Origin: JBBDJB01 sp040880125
GTDB taxonomy: Bacteria; Planctomycetota; Planctomycetia; Pirellulales; JBBDJB01
Direction of reading: 5' to 3'
Assembly: GCA_040880125.1 (NCBI GenBank)
Contig: JBBDJB010000046.1
Span: forward strand, 20,120-84,119
DNA length: 64,000 nt
The translations under genes and the position numbers were made by a program. The notes beneath the pieces are model-generated. The model ran no database searches and was not told the DNA's origin. It saw only the letters and a list, made by a program, of their open reading frames with translations. Below are positions 34,985-44,366 of this stretch, in pieces (the first letter of the stretch is position 1; each line of letters starts with the position of its first letter).

Positions 34985-36325
34985 TTACGCTAAGATCTCC
35001 TGGATCGGGTCCGCCTGCTCTTCGACACGATGGAACGTCGGCAAGCCTGGCAGATCGAACTGGACGTGCGGATCGAGCCCCAGGGCCGTGAAGATCGTGG
35101 CGAACAGCCGCCGCTGGTCGACGGCATTCTCGGCGACATCGACTCCGTCTTCATCGGTGGCGCCATAAACCGCGCCGCCCTGGATGCCGCAGCCGGCCAT
35201 CGCCAGGCTCCAGGCATTGGGGTAGTGATCGCGGCCCCGAGCGGCATTCAGCCACGGCGTGCGTCCGAACTCGCCCATCGCGATCACCAGCGTTTTCTCC
35301 AGCAGGCCCCGTTCCCGCAGATCGTTGACCAGATGGAACAGCACGCGGTCCAGCTCCGGCACCAGCATCTGGTGAGTCTCGTGATTCAGCACGTGGCAGT
35401 CCCAGGGCATGCCATTGGAGACCATGACAAACGGCGCCCCGTTCTCCACCAGGTGCCGGGCGAGCAGCGTGTGCATGCCGAAATTGCCCGGCCCGTAGCG
35501 ATGCTTATCGCTCTCGGGCAGCGTCTCCAGATCGAACAGCGGCGCGCAGCTCATCAGTCCGCGCACCCGCTCGAAGGCGGTGTTGAGCGACGAAGCCGCG
35601 GCGCTCTTGCGGTCGTTCTCATACTTGCGGCTGAGGAATTGCCGTAGGGCCTCGCGGTCGGCGTGATCGGCATCGGCAAGTTCGCCGGCGCGCTCGATGT
35701 TGGCGATCTTGTACTCGCCGCCGGCGCGGACCGGCCCGTACTCGGCGCCGAGCCACCCGGCCCAATTGCCGGCCTTGAAGCGCTTGTATTCATTCCCCTC
35801 GGGGCACGGGTCGAGCAGGATGAAGTCGGGTATCGGGCTGTCCACTTGCGCAAGCTGTTGACCCAGCACCGAGCCGAGCGTCGGCCGCACAAACGGCGGC
35901 CGCGGGCCATCGCCCCGGGTGAGCATGTCGATCGCCTGAAAGTGTTCCGACGGCTCGGTCTTCATCGACCGCACGACGGCCAACTGGTCGAGAATCGTCG
36001 CACACTGCGGCATCAGCGAGCTGACGTGCACGCCCGGCAGGCAGCTTGGAGTGCTGGGGAAAGGCCCGCTGGTGGGCCGGCCCGGCTTGGGATCCCACGT
36101 TTCGAACTGGCTCGGCGCGCCGCACAACCACAGCAGGATGCAGTGCTTCTCCTGCCGCTTCGCCTCCTCGGCCAAGGCAGGTATGGAAAACAGCCCACTG
36201 AAGCTGGCCACCGACGCCGCACCGGCCGCGACCGCTCCTTCCAGAAACAGCCGCCGATGCAGCAAGTGCTCCGGGCTGCCGCACGAGCGGGTGCCGTCGG
36301 TCGGATTGCGGCGTTGGTTTGCCAT
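34985..36325 (-). CDS. DUF1501 family protein with Tat-type signal
   Basis: 446 residues from the ATG at 36325. The leader HRRLFLEGAVAAGAASVASF is a twin-arginine-like export signal. The DUF1501 body shows CILLWLCGAPSQFETWDPKP, ERVRGLMSC, GPFPSTPSCLPGVHVSSLMP and LVIAMGEFGRTPWLNAARGRDHYPN split over the chain. This is a sulfatase/alkaline-phosphatase-like superfamily without assigned chemistry. Twenty-nine further codons are open upstream, but they translate a dispersed-repeat copy (MAQTFLSV...) and are not part of the gene. Confidence 0.9.
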   Translation of the reverse strand: MANQRRNPTDGTRSCGSPEHLLHRRLFLEGAVAAGAASVASFSGLFSIPALAEEAKRQEKHCILLWLCGAPSQFETWDPKPGRPTSGPFPSTPSCLPGVHVSSLMPQCATILDQLAVVRSMKTEPSEHFQAIDMLTRGDGPRPPFVRPTLGSVLGQQLAQVDSPIPDFILLDPCPEGNEYKRFKAGNWAGWLGAEYGPVRAGGEYKIANIERAGELADADHADREALRQFLSRKYENDRKSAAASSLNTAFERVRGLMSCAPLFDLETLPESDKHRYGPGNFGMHTLLARHLVENGAPFVMVSNGMPWDCHVLNHETHQMLVPELDRVLFHLVNDLRERGLLEKTLVIAMGEFGRTPWLNAARGRDHYPNAWSLAMAGCGIQGGAVYGATDEDGVDVAENAVDQRRLFATIFTALGLDPHVQFDLPGLPTFHRVEEQADPIQEILA

Positions 36326-36387
36326 GGGATCGTGTGGTGGTGTGGACGTCGAGGTAGTTGGACTCGTGTGAGTTCGCCTACTGCTAC

Positions 36388-36412
36388 GCACAGACAGGAA
36401 TGTCTGTGCCAC
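36388..36412. repeat. Dispersed repeat module B inside an operon
   Basis: A perfect hairpin copy of module B in the 90-nt gap between the DUF1549/DUF1553 gene stop and the DUF1501 gene start. Its reverse complement can be read as a false coding extension starting MAQTFLSV. Being intra-operonic, it could influence mRNA processing or relative expression. Confidence 0.8.
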
Positions 36413-36415
36413 TAA

Positions 36416-38155
36416 CTAATGGTTGAATCGGAACTCCGCGCTGGTGATCATCGCCCACAGCAGTTGGTCGACCGCAGCGCGCGAATCGGCCGAGCGCTCG
36501 GTCAAGAATTGTGTGGCGGCTTGCAGCTCTTCTTCGTCCGGCGCGCGGCCATACACGCGGCGGAATGCTTCGCGCACGCGATCGCCGGCATCCTCGATCG
36601 CCACCAGAGCCTCGGCCGTGCCGCCGGAGGTGCCGCGGATCCGCTCCCAGAGCGAATTGTTATTCGAGAGAAACAGCGTCTGCTTGAGCGTGGCCAGGTT
36701 CTCCTCGGGGAACACCTCGGGAAAGATCTCGCAGAATGCTTCGGTCAACTCCGGGGCTTCCGCTTCGGCGTTACCCTCGATCGCCACCAGCATCGACCGG
36801 CAGTAGCTCTCCGCCGACAGCGGCTTCTCCAGAGCGTGGGCGAACGACTCCGACAGTACGTGCTCGCCGGTAGCCCGCCCGTCGAGCTGGTAGGCTCGCG
36901 AGAGCACGATGCTCCGCACCAGCCGCTTCACGTCGAAGCCGGAGGCGGCAAAGTCCTCGGCCAGCCAGTCCAGCAGCCGCGGGTGGCTCGGCGGGTGCAT
37001 CGAGTCCATGAGATCGACCGGGTGCACCAGTCCGCGGCCCACCAGCAGCGCCCACATGCGGTTGACCATTGCCCGCGGCACCAGCGGATTGCCGTCGACC
37101 ACTTCCTCGACGAGTCGTTCGCGGCGCGAAAACTTCGGCACGCGCTGCTCGCCGCTGCTCAATTCCACGCTGACGTACAGGTCGGCCGAGTCTTCTTGCT
37201 TTTCGCCGTCTGCGGGCCGCGGTTCTTCGACCGTCCCGGCCTCGAGAAACGTCAGCACCGCTTCGCTGGTCTGGCCAGACAGGTCGGCGAATTGCTCGAA
37301 CCCGCCGATGGCCGACTCCTCGACGACAGGATCGCCGCCAGATCGCCCGTTCTTCGTGCGGCGAAAGAACGAGACCAGCCCCCAGTAATGCGCCTGGGCG
37401 ATCTCGAACGCCAGCGGGTGATCATGACACTGTGCGCAGTCGATCCGCACGCCGAAGATCGCCGGCGAAACCGCTTCGGCCATCCGCTGCGCGTCCTCGT
37501 TGCGCTCGTACAGAAACCAGCTCGAACCGGCCTGCTCCGGCTCGGTCGGCCGGGCGAGCAGCATCTCGCGCACCATCTGGTCCCAAGGGCGGTTATCGCT
37601 GAACGAGCGCCGCAGGTATTCGGGCCAACCGTGACTGTCGCGATCGCGGACCAGCCGGGCGGCGCGGCGATCGCCTTCGAGCATCTCCGCCACGCGGCCC
37701 ATCAGCACCACGTCAAACACCTCGGCCATGTGCCGGGCGTACTCCTCGCTGGTCAGTAGCTTGTCGACCAACGTCGCGCGCTTGTCCGATGAAGTGTCGG
37801 CCAAGAACGCCTCGGCCTCCTGGACGGTGGGGATGCGGCCGGCCAGATCCAGATGAATGCGTCGCACGAACGTGGCGTCGTCGCACCGGTCGCTGGGGGT
37901 CGCGCCGTCGCGCTGCCAGCCGGCCTCGACCAAGAGGTCGATGACCGTGGTCGGGCTCACTCCGCTGGGCAGTTCAACTTCGCCGGACGAGTTGCCGTCC
38001 GGGGCCGCAAGCTCGCCGCGCTTCCAACCCTGCTCGCCGGATTTCGCCTCATCGGCGGCCCAAACGAGCGGCGCCATCAACGAAGCCGCAGCGCCGACCA
38101 GTAGCAGCGGCAGCATACTGCGAGATACGAAACGCGGGCCACAACGGACGTGCAA
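36416..38155 (-). CDS. DUF1549/DUF1553 family protein with cytochrome-c-like CxxCH motif
   Basis: 579 residues, with the start placed at TTG 38153-38155 because AAGGAG lies 7 nt upstream. A signal peptide follows at once (MLPLLLVGAAASLMAPLVWA). DUF1549 (about 60-270) contains RIHLDLAGRIPTVQEAEAFL and the motif IDCAQCHDHPL, a CxxCH typical of these proteins. DUF1553 (about 330-575) contains VPRAMVNRMWALLVGRGLVH and LDWLAEDFAASGFDVKRLVR. It is the first gene of the three-gene operon with DUF1501 and WD40. Heme attachment at CAQCH is plausible but unproven for the family. Confidence 0.88.
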   Translation of the reverse strand: MHVRCGPRFVSRSMLPLLLVGAAASLMAPLVWAADEAKSGEQGWKRGELAAPDGNSSGEVELPSGVSPTTVIDLLVEAGWQRDGATPSDRCDDATFVRRIHLDLAGRIPTVQEAEAFLADTSSDKRATLVDKLLTSEEYARHMAEVFDVVLMGRVAEMLEGDRRAARLVRDRDSHGWPEYLRRSFSDNRPWDQMVREMLLARPTEPEQAGSSWFLYERNEDAQRMAEAVSPAIFGVRIDCAQCHDHPLAFEIAQAHYWGLVSFFRRTKNGRSGGDPVVEESAIGGFEQFADLSGQTSEAVLTFLEAGTVEEPRPADGEKQEDSADLYVSVELSSGEQRVPKFSRRERLVEEVVDGNPLVPRAMVNRMWALLVGRGLVHPVDLMDSMHPPSHPRLLDWLAEDFAASGFDVKRLVRSIVLSRAYQLDGRATGEHVLSESFAHALEKPLSAESYCRSMLVAIEGNAEAEAPELTEAFCEIFPEVFPEENLATLKQTLFLSNNNSLWERIRGTSGGTAEALVAIEDAGDRVREAFRRVYGRAPDEEELQAATQFLTERSADSRAAVDQLLWAMITSAEFRFNH

Positions 38156-38281
38156 GGCGTGACTCCTTGTGCGGTCGGCGTGCTTTTCAGGCGGCAGGCC
38201 CCACCAGCGGGCGGGACTCGCATTATATGGAACTGCGGCCATGCATGTCACGCTCTTTCCGGTTATGCAGAAAATGGCACC

Positions 38282-38749
38282 TCACACGTCCACTTCCCAA
38301 ACCTCATATCCTGCCGCGCGAAACCCGAGCCGCCGGTACGCCTCCATGGCCCCTATATTGTCCCGATCCACGTACAGCCGCACGCCCCGGATGTCGGGCA
38401 GCCGCCGAGCCGTATGGAGGATGTGCTCGTGCAGTCGGCGCAGCACTCCCCGTCGCCGCCAGTCCGGATGCACGTACACGCTTTGCAGCCACCACAGGAC
38501 GCCGTCGCGCCAGTCGCTCCACTCGTAGGTCACCATCGCCTGGCCGACCGGCCGCTCGCTGTCGCAGGCGAGAAAATACCGGCACAAGCTCGGCCGGGCC
38601 AGCGCCCGCCGCACGCCGGACCGGACGACGTCGCCATCGAGCTGCTTCGACTCGGTCTCGGCGGCAAGCTGCTGGTTGAACTGCACGATCGCCTCCACGT
38701 CGCCGCTTCGCCCATCGCGGATCGTCACCGGCCGCACGGGATCGGACAT
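38282..38749 (-). CDS. GNAT-family N-acetyltransferase
   Basis: 155 residues. The GNAT core is clear: VTIRDGRSGDVEAIVQFNQQ at the start. Motif A is SVYVHPDWRRRGVLRRLHEH, with the acetyl-CoA loop RRRGVLRRL. NIGAMEAYRRLGFRAAGYEV is the C-terminal motif B. GAGG lies upstream of the ATG. The acceptor substrate is unknown. It stands alone upstream of the DUF1549 operon, in the same direction. Confidence 0.9.
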   Translation of the reverse strand: MSDPVRPVTIRDGRSGDVEAIVQFNQQLAAETESKQLDGDVVRSGVRRALARPSLCRYFLACDSERPVGQAMVTYEWSDWRDGVLWWLQSVYVHPDWRRRGVLRRLHEHILHTARRLPDIRGVRLYVDRDNIGAMEAYRRLGFRAAGYEVWEVDV

Positions 38750-38927
38750 CAGCTACCTCACTGGTCACCGGCCAATTCGAAAAATCTACGCGAGGTCCCA
38801 ATTCTAAGCCCAGTGCGGCTATACTGGGAGGCGATCGCGATCCGTCCGCCGCATCGCTGGCCGGCGCGGATCGCGGTCATCCCGTCGAAAACCGGCACTC
38901 ATACTCGGCAATCCGCGGAGACCTGCC

Positions 38928-41900
38928 ATGGCCCTCAAGCCCGTCCGCTGGCTGGCGATTCTCGCCGCCCTCTGCACGCTTCTCGCGATTCCTCTGGCGA
39001 ACTCGGCTCTCGCCGGCGACTGGCCGATGTGGCGCTACGACGCCGGCCGGTTGGCCAGTTCTCCGCACGATCTGCCCGAGTCGCTCCACTTGCAGTGGAC
39101 CCGGCAATACAGCCAGCGCGAGCTGGTCTGGGATGATCCGCTCAACCACGACCTGATGCCATACGATCGTGTGTTCGAGCCGATCGTCGTCGACAACAAG
39201 CTCATCGTCAACTTCAACGACGCGGACAAGATCGTCGCGCTGGACGTCGCCTCCGGCGAAGTGGCATGGACCTACTACGCCGAGGGGCCGGTCCGCTTCC
39301 CGGCGGCGGCCGCCGCCGGCAAGGTCTACTTCACCAGCGACGACGGCTATCTGTACTGTGTCGATGCGGCGAGCGGCAAACTGGTCTGGCGGTTCCGCGG
39401 CGCCCCGGGCGAGCGCAAGGCGATCGGCAACAAGCGGATCATTTCCGCCTGGCCGGCCCGAGGAGCACCGGTCCTCCGAGACGGCACGGTCTACTTCGCC
39501 GCCAGCATCTGGCCATTCATGGGCACGTTCATCTACGCCCTGGATGCCGAAACCGGGCAAGTGCAATGGGTCAACGACAGCACCGCCGCACAGTTCATCG
39601 AGCAGCCGCATAGTGCACCGGCGTTCGCCGGCGTGGCGCCACAGGGGGCGCTGGTCGCTACCAGCAAGACGCTGCTCGTGCCGGGCGGGCGCTCCGTGCC
39701 GGCGGCTTTCGATCGCGAGACCGGCAAGTTTCTCTATTTCAATCACACCGGCAAGGGCAACGGCGGCTCGTTCGTGATGGCCAACGACGTGGCCTTCTTT
39801 CTGCACACCCGCGGGCGCGAGGTCCGTGCATTTTCGCTCGCCGATGGTCAGCCGGGCAGATTCACCGTCAATGAGCCGGTCGTGGACGGCGCGGTCCTTT
39901 ACGCGGCCGCCGAGTCGGACGGCAAACCGGTCGTTCAGGCGATCGACGGCGACAGCAAAGAGGTGCTGTGGCAAGTCCCGGTCGACGGCCGCGGCGACAT
40001 CATCAAGGCCGGCAGCCGCCTCTACGCGGCCGGTAAAACCGAACTGACGGCCATCGAACTTCCCCGCGCCGGCGGCGAGCCGCGGGTGATCGGTGCGGTT
40101 CCCGTCGAAGGCGAAGTGCAGCGGCTGCTTGCCGGTGGCGATCGCCTGTTCGCGGTCACGCTCGATGGCCGCATCATGGCCTTCGGCGAGCAAGAGGTCG
40201 AGCCGGTCGTGCTCAGCGACGCACCGCGCCCGATCAGGGTCGCCCAGGAGACTGTCGATCAGGCCAAGGCGTTGGTCCAGCAGGCCGGCGCGCAGTCGGG
40301 CTACGCATTGATGTTCGGCGTAGGCGACGGACGCCTGTTGGCCGGACTGATGGAGACCTCCGAGCTGCAGATCGTGGTCGTGGAGCCCGACGTGCAAAAG
40401 GTCAGCGTGCTGCGGCGGCTGCTCGACGAGGCCGGCCTCTACGGTCGCCAGGTCGTGGTGCATCATGCCGATCCGATCAATTACCAGGCGCCGCCTTACG
40501 TCGCGCAGTTGGTGGTGGTCGAGGCGGCCGTGGCGACCGATTATCTTGCGCGAGGCTGGATGGATCGCCTGTACGAGTCCGTACGTCCCTACGGCGGCGC
40601 GCTGTACGTCGCGCCGGCCGAAGCGGACCGGGCAAAGCTCACCGAACTGATCGCCGGCGGTGGCCTCCCCAAGGCAGAAGTGGCCGCGGCCGAGGGTGGT
40701 CAGGGCCTGGTCGTCTTCCGCCAGGGGGCGCTCCCCGGGGCGGCTGACTGGACGCACCAATACGGCAACATCGCCAACACGGTCAAGTCGGACGACCAGC
40801 GCGTGCGGCTGCCGCTGGGGGTGCTATGGTACGGCGGCAACTCGAACCTCGACGTCCTCCCCCGCCACGGGCATGGTCCGCCCGAGCAGGTCATCGGCGG
40901 CCGCCTGTTCATTGAGGGAATGCAGACCATCAGCGCCCGCGACGTTTATACCGGCAGCGTGCTGTGGCAGCGGGAGTTCAAAAACCTCGGCAACATGGGC
41001 GTCTACTACGACGACACCTACCAGGACACGCCACTCTCGACCGCCTACAACCAGGTGCACATCCCCGGCGCGAACGGCCGCGGCACGAACTACGTGGCCA
41101 CCGAGGACGCCGTCTACGTGCTGGAGAAAAACATTTGCAACGTCGTCGACCCCCGCACGGGCGAGAACATCAAGACCATCGAGATGGTCGGCGAGGAGGA
41201 AGGCGGCGAGTCGCCCGACTGGGGCTTCATCGGCGTGTATGGTGACGTGCTGCTGGGCGGCACCGGCTTCGCCCACTTCCAGCGCCGGCTGGGCTTGCCG
41301 CAGGACGAGGATGAGAAGAGCGACCGCCCGCCGATCGTCGATCTTTCCGCCAGCGCCGGGCTGGCTGCCTTCGACCGGCACAGCGGCGAGCTGTTATGGC
41401 GCGTGCCGGCGCGGCACAGCTTTCTGCACAACGGCATCGTCGCCGGCGGCGATCGGATCTATCTGCTCGACAGGCTGCCCAAGTCCGTCGAGGACAAGCT
41501 GGCGGACAAGGGCGATGCGGTACCGAACGACTACCGCATCGTCGCGGTGGATGTGAAAACGGGCGAGCAGATTTGGGACGAGACCGAAGACATCTTCGGC
41601 ACCTGGCTGGGTTATTCCGAGCAGCATGACCTAATCCTGCAAGCCGGCGCCAGCGGCAGCGACCGGCTCCGCGACGAGGTAGGGCAGGGGATGGCCACCT
41701 ATCGCAGCGCCGACGGCTCGGTCGTCTGGAAGAAGCTCGACGTCCGCTATTCCGGCCCGTGCATCATCCACAACGACATCATCATCACCAACGCGAATTC
41801 GTACCAGGTTTCGGCCGGGGCATTCAACTTGCTCGACGGATCGGCACACCTGATCCAAAATCCGCTCACCGGCCAGATGGAGCCGATGCGGATCACTCGC

Positions 41901-43265
41901 ACGTATGGATGTAACACAATTGTCGCCAGCGAGAATCTCCTTACCTTCCGCTCCGGCGCCGCCGGGTTTTACGACCTGGAGACGCAAAGCGGCACCGGCA
42001 ACTTCGGCGGCTTCAAGAGCGGCTGCACGTCGAACCTCATCGTGGCCGATGGCGTGCTCAATGCGCCGGATTACACACGCACGTGCAGTTGCTCGTACCA
42101 GAACCAGACTTCGCTGGCGCTGGTACCGATGCCGGACGTCGAGATGTGGACCTACAGCAAACTCGCCGACGGCGCCGAGCCGGGTACGCCCGTCGAGCGG
42201 GTGGGCGTCAACTTCGGCGCCCCCGGCGACCGCCGCGACGAGGGCGGCACGCTGTGGATCGAGTACCCCAGTGTCGGTGGCGATTCGCCGGAGATCCACG
42301 TCCAGGTCGACGGTCCCGGGCACGACTACTTCCGCAATCACGCGATGACCGTCACCGGCGGGCAACTTCCCTGGGTGGCGGCCTCCGGCGTGACGAACGT
42401 CCGCAGCGTCGTCATCCGGCCGCAGTTGCGGGCCACGTCCGACGGGCCGGGCCATGCGGTCGCCGCGGAAGAGGACGATACCGAAGAGTCCGCCGGCGGC
42501 AACGTCTCGCTCACCAGCAGCGATCTGGAACTGGTCACCGATTCGGACGACCAGGTGATCGGCGTTCGCTTCCGCGACGTGCATCTCCAGCCCGGCGCCA
42601 CGATCGACGCGGCCTACCTTCAGTTCACCGTCGACGAAGAAACCCGCGATCCGACGAACCTGATGATTTATGCCGAAGCGTCCGACGACGCCCAGCCGTT
42701 CGCCAGCCGGGATAAGGACGTTTCTTCCCGCGCCCGCACGCAGGCGCGGGTCGCCTGGGAAGTACCGCGGTGGCGTCGAGGGGGCGATGCGGGCGAGGCG
42801 CAGCGGACGCCGGACTTGGCTCCGCTGATTCACGAGGTGATCTCGCGCCCCGGTTGGAAGCCGGGCGGCTCGATTGCGTTTATCTTTACCGGCCGGGGCA
42901 AGCGCGTGGCGGTCGCCCACGGCAAACCCGGCGCGGCCAGGCTGGTCGTCGAGCCGGACTGGGAAGAGGCCGTGCAGCCGACCACCGGCGAAGGCCGGCT
43001 CTACACCGTGCGGCTCTATTTCCAGGAACCCGAAGGGCGGGCCGGGGGTTCGCGATCGTTCGACGTCGCCCTGCAGGGCAAGACGCTGCTGCAGGCCTTC
43101 GATCCCGCGCAAGAGGCCGGCGGCCACGACCGCAGCGTCGTGCGGGAGTTCGAAGACGTGCGCATCGAGCGTGACCTGCGGATCGAGCTGTCGCCCACCA
43201 GCGGCAGTGTACTGGGGCCGGTGCTGTGCGGAGTGGAGCTGATCGCCAAGGACGGGCAGCCGTAG
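38928..43265 (+). CDS. Large secreted PQQ-type beta-propeller protein with embedded methyltransferase-like segment and malectin C-terminus
   Basis: 1445 residues with a signal peptide (LAILAALCTLLAIPLANSAL). PQQ-like propeller repeats fill about 30-420 (VDNKLIVNFNDADKIVALDV, GKVYFTSDDGYLYCVDAASG) and again about 620-1040 (DAVYVLEKNICNVVDPRTGE). Between them, about 437-600 resembles a class I SAM-methyltransferase Rossmann fold: YALMFGVGDGRLLAGLMET with G464-V-G-D-G, then IVVVEPDVQKVSVLRRLLDE. A Cys-rich stretch TRTCSCSYQNQ lies near 1050. DNRLRE-like and malectin-like domains end the protein (LYFQEPEGRAGGSRSFDVAL). GGAGA precedes the ATG. It is probably a periplasmic or surface protein; the segment order is unusual. 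Confidence 0.85.
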   Translation: MALKPVRWLAILAALCTLLAIPLANSALAGDWPMWRYDAGRLASSPHDLPESLHLQWTRQYSQRELVWDDPLNHDLMPYDRVFEPIVVDNKLIVNFNDADKIVALDVASGEVAWTYYAEGPVRFPAAAAAGKVYFTSDDGYLYCVDAASGKLVWRFRGAPGERKAIGNKRIISAWPARGAPVLRDGTVYFAASIWPFMGTFIYALDAETGQVQWVNDSTAAQFIEQPHSAPAFAGVAPQGALVATSKTLLVPGGRSVPAAFDRETGKFLYFNHTGKGNGGSFVMANDVAFFLHTRGREVRAFSLADGQPGRFTVNEPVVDGAVLYAAAESDGKPVVQAIDGDSKEVLWQVPVDGRGDIIKAGSRLYAAGKTELTAIELPRAGGEPRVIGAVPVEGEVQRLLAGGDRLFAVTLDGRIMAFGEQEVEPVVLSDAPRPIRVAQETVDQAKALVQQAGAQSGYALMFGVGDGRLLAGLMETSELQIVVVEPDVQKVSVLRRLLDEAGLYGRQVVVHHADPINYQAPPYVAQLVVVEAAVATDYLARGWMDRLYESVRPYGGALYVAPAEADRAKLTELIAGGGLPKAEVAAAEGGQGLVVFRQGALPGAADWTHQYGNIANTVKSDDQRVRLPLGVLWYGGNSNLDVLPRHGHGPPEQVIGGRLFIEGMQTISARDVYTGSVLWQREFKNLGNMGVYYDDTYQDTPLSTAYNQVHIPGANGRGTNYVATEDAVYVLEKNICNVVDPRTGENIKTIEMVGEEEGGESPDWGFIGVYGDVLLGGTGFAHFQRRLGLPQDEDEKSDRPPIVDLSASAGLAAFDRHSGELLWRVPARHSFLHNGIVAGGDRIYLLDRLPKSVEDKLADKGDAVPNDYRIVAVDVKTGEQIWDETEDIFGTWLGYSEQHDLILQAGASGSDRLRDEVGQGMATYRSADGSVVWKKLDVRYSGPCIIHNDIIITNANSYQVSAGAFNLLDGSAHLIQNPLTGQMEPMRITRTYGCNTIVASENLLTFRSGAAGFYDLETQSGTGNFGGFKSGCTSNLIVADGVLNAPDYTRTCSCSYQNQTSLALVPMPDVEMWTYSKLADGAEPGTPVERVGVNFGAPGDRRDEGGTLWIEYPSVGGDSPEIHVQVDGPGHDYFRNHAMTVTGGQLPWVAASGVTNVRSVVIRPQLRATSDGPGHAVAAEEDDTEESAGGNVSLTSSDLELVTDSDDQVIGVRFRDVHLQPGATIDAAYLQFTVDEETRDPTNLMIYAEASDDAQPFASRDKDVSSRARTQARVAWEVPRWRRGGDAGEAQRTPDLAPLIHEVISRPGWKPGGSIAFIFTGRGKRVAVAHGKPGAARLVVEPDWEEAVQPTTGEGRLYTVRLYFQEPEGRAGGSRSFDVALQGKTLLQAFDPAQEAGGHDRSVVREFEDVRIERDLRIELSPTSGSVLGPVLCGVELIAKDGQP

Positions 43266-43291
43266 CGGCGCACTTCACCAAAGGACGCCAG

Positions 43292-44212
43292 ATGCCCCTT
43301 ACGCGACGCCACTTTCTGCAAGCGGCCGCCGCCGCGCCGCTGTCGAGCGCCGCGCTCGCCGGGGCGCAACAGGCCGGCAGCGAGAGCGATAAGGCCCCGG
43401 TCGTCGACTGCCACGTCCACTGCTTCGCCGGCGAAGACAATCCGCGCTTCCCGTACCACGCCCGCGCTCCGTATCGGCCGGCCGAGTCATCGCCGCCGGA
43501 GCGGCTGCTGGAACTGATGGACCAGGCCGGCATCGACCGCGCGGTGATCGTCCACCCGGAGCCGTACCAGGATGATCATCGCTACCTGGAGCACTGCCTC
43601 ACCGTGGGCGACGGGCGGCTGAAGGGGACCGTGCTGGTGTTCTCCGACCGGCCGGACTCGGCCGCCAAGCTGCCGGAGCTGGCTCGGCGGCTGGACGTCG
43701 TCGCCGTGCGGGTACATGCATACGCCCCGGATCGCTTGCCGCCGTTCGGCAAGCCCGAGCTGCGTGCGCTGTGGAAGTCGGCCGCGGACAGTGGGCTGGC
43801 CATTCAGCTTCATTTCGAGCCGCGCTATGCCCCGGGCTTTGAGCCGCTCATCCGGGAGTTCCGCGATACGACGGTCATCATCGACCATCTCGGCCGGCCG
43901 CTGCAGGGCACGCCCAAGGAGCACGCGGTGGTCGTCCGCTGTTCACGCTTCCCAAACACCGTGATCAAGCTCTCGTCCCTCCGCACCACGCGCGACTATC
44001 CGCACCGCGACTTGCGCCCCATCGTCAAGCAACTCACGGGCGCCTACGGCGCCGGGCGGATGATCTACGGCGGCGGCTTCGGAGCCGATGCCACGGCCGA
44101 AAGCTACCGCGCGGCGGTCGAGCAGGGCCGCTCCTTCATCGCCCACCTTTCGGCCGACGAGCAGGCGCAAGTGCTGGGCGGCAACGCGATGCGGCTGTTC
44201 AAGTGGAGTTAG
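43292..44212 (+). CDS. Amidohydrolase-2 family TIM-barrel hydrolase, Tat-type signal
   Basis: 306 residues from the ATG at 43292, with AAAGGA upstream; it follows the PQQ-propeller gene by 26 nt, so the two are likely one operon. The leader TRRHFLQAAAAAPLSSAALA is twin-arginine-like. The metal motif VVDCHVHCF (HxH) opens the barrel, with FEPRY, VIIDHLGRPLQG (metal His-Asp region) and MIYGGGFGADATAESY following. The family includes lactonases and decarboxylases; the substrate is unknown. Confidence 0.87.
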   Translation: MPLTRRHFLQAAAAAPLSSAALAGAQQAGSESDKAPVVDCHVHCFAGEDNPRFPYHARAPYRPAESSPPERLLELMDQAGIDRAVIVHPEPYQDDHRYLEHCLTVGDGRLKGTVLVFSDRPDSAAKLPELARRLDVVAVRVHAYAPDRLPPFGKPELRALWKSAADSGLAIQLHFEPRYAPGFEPLIREFRDTTVIIDHLGRPLQGTPKEHAVVVRCSRFPNTVIKLSSLRTTRDYPHRDLRPIVKQLTGAYGAGRMIYGGGFGADATAESYRAAVEQGRSFIAHLSADEQAQVLGGNAMRLFKWS

Positions 44213-44215
44213 CGC

Positions 44216-44283
44216 GGGCACCACGGCTTCCGGGGTGCCACGGTTTGCAGGGTGCCACGGCGGGCTTGCCCCGCGTGCCCTGG
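44216..44283. repeat. Short tandem motif GGTGCCACGG with hairpin
   Basis: Three copies of a GGGTGCCACGG-like unit (44217-44226 with one change, 44232-44242, 44250-44260), then GGCGGGCTTGCCCCGCGTGCC. This lies just after the amidohydrolase gene. Another GTGCCACGG occurs at 44858. It may be a decayed dispersed repeat or a terminator region. Confidence 0.5.
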
Positions 44284-44366
44284 ATTGAATCACATCAACC
44301 GGCCCAAGCTATTTGCCTTTGACCCCTGAGCCAAGAATTTGACTCGCAAGACGAATTACCCACGCA

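Noticed and set aside
38877..40760. 627-codon minus-strand frame over the PQQ-propeller gene
   Set aside because: Antisense of a well supported secreted protein; composition is Arg/His/Gly-rich without motifs.
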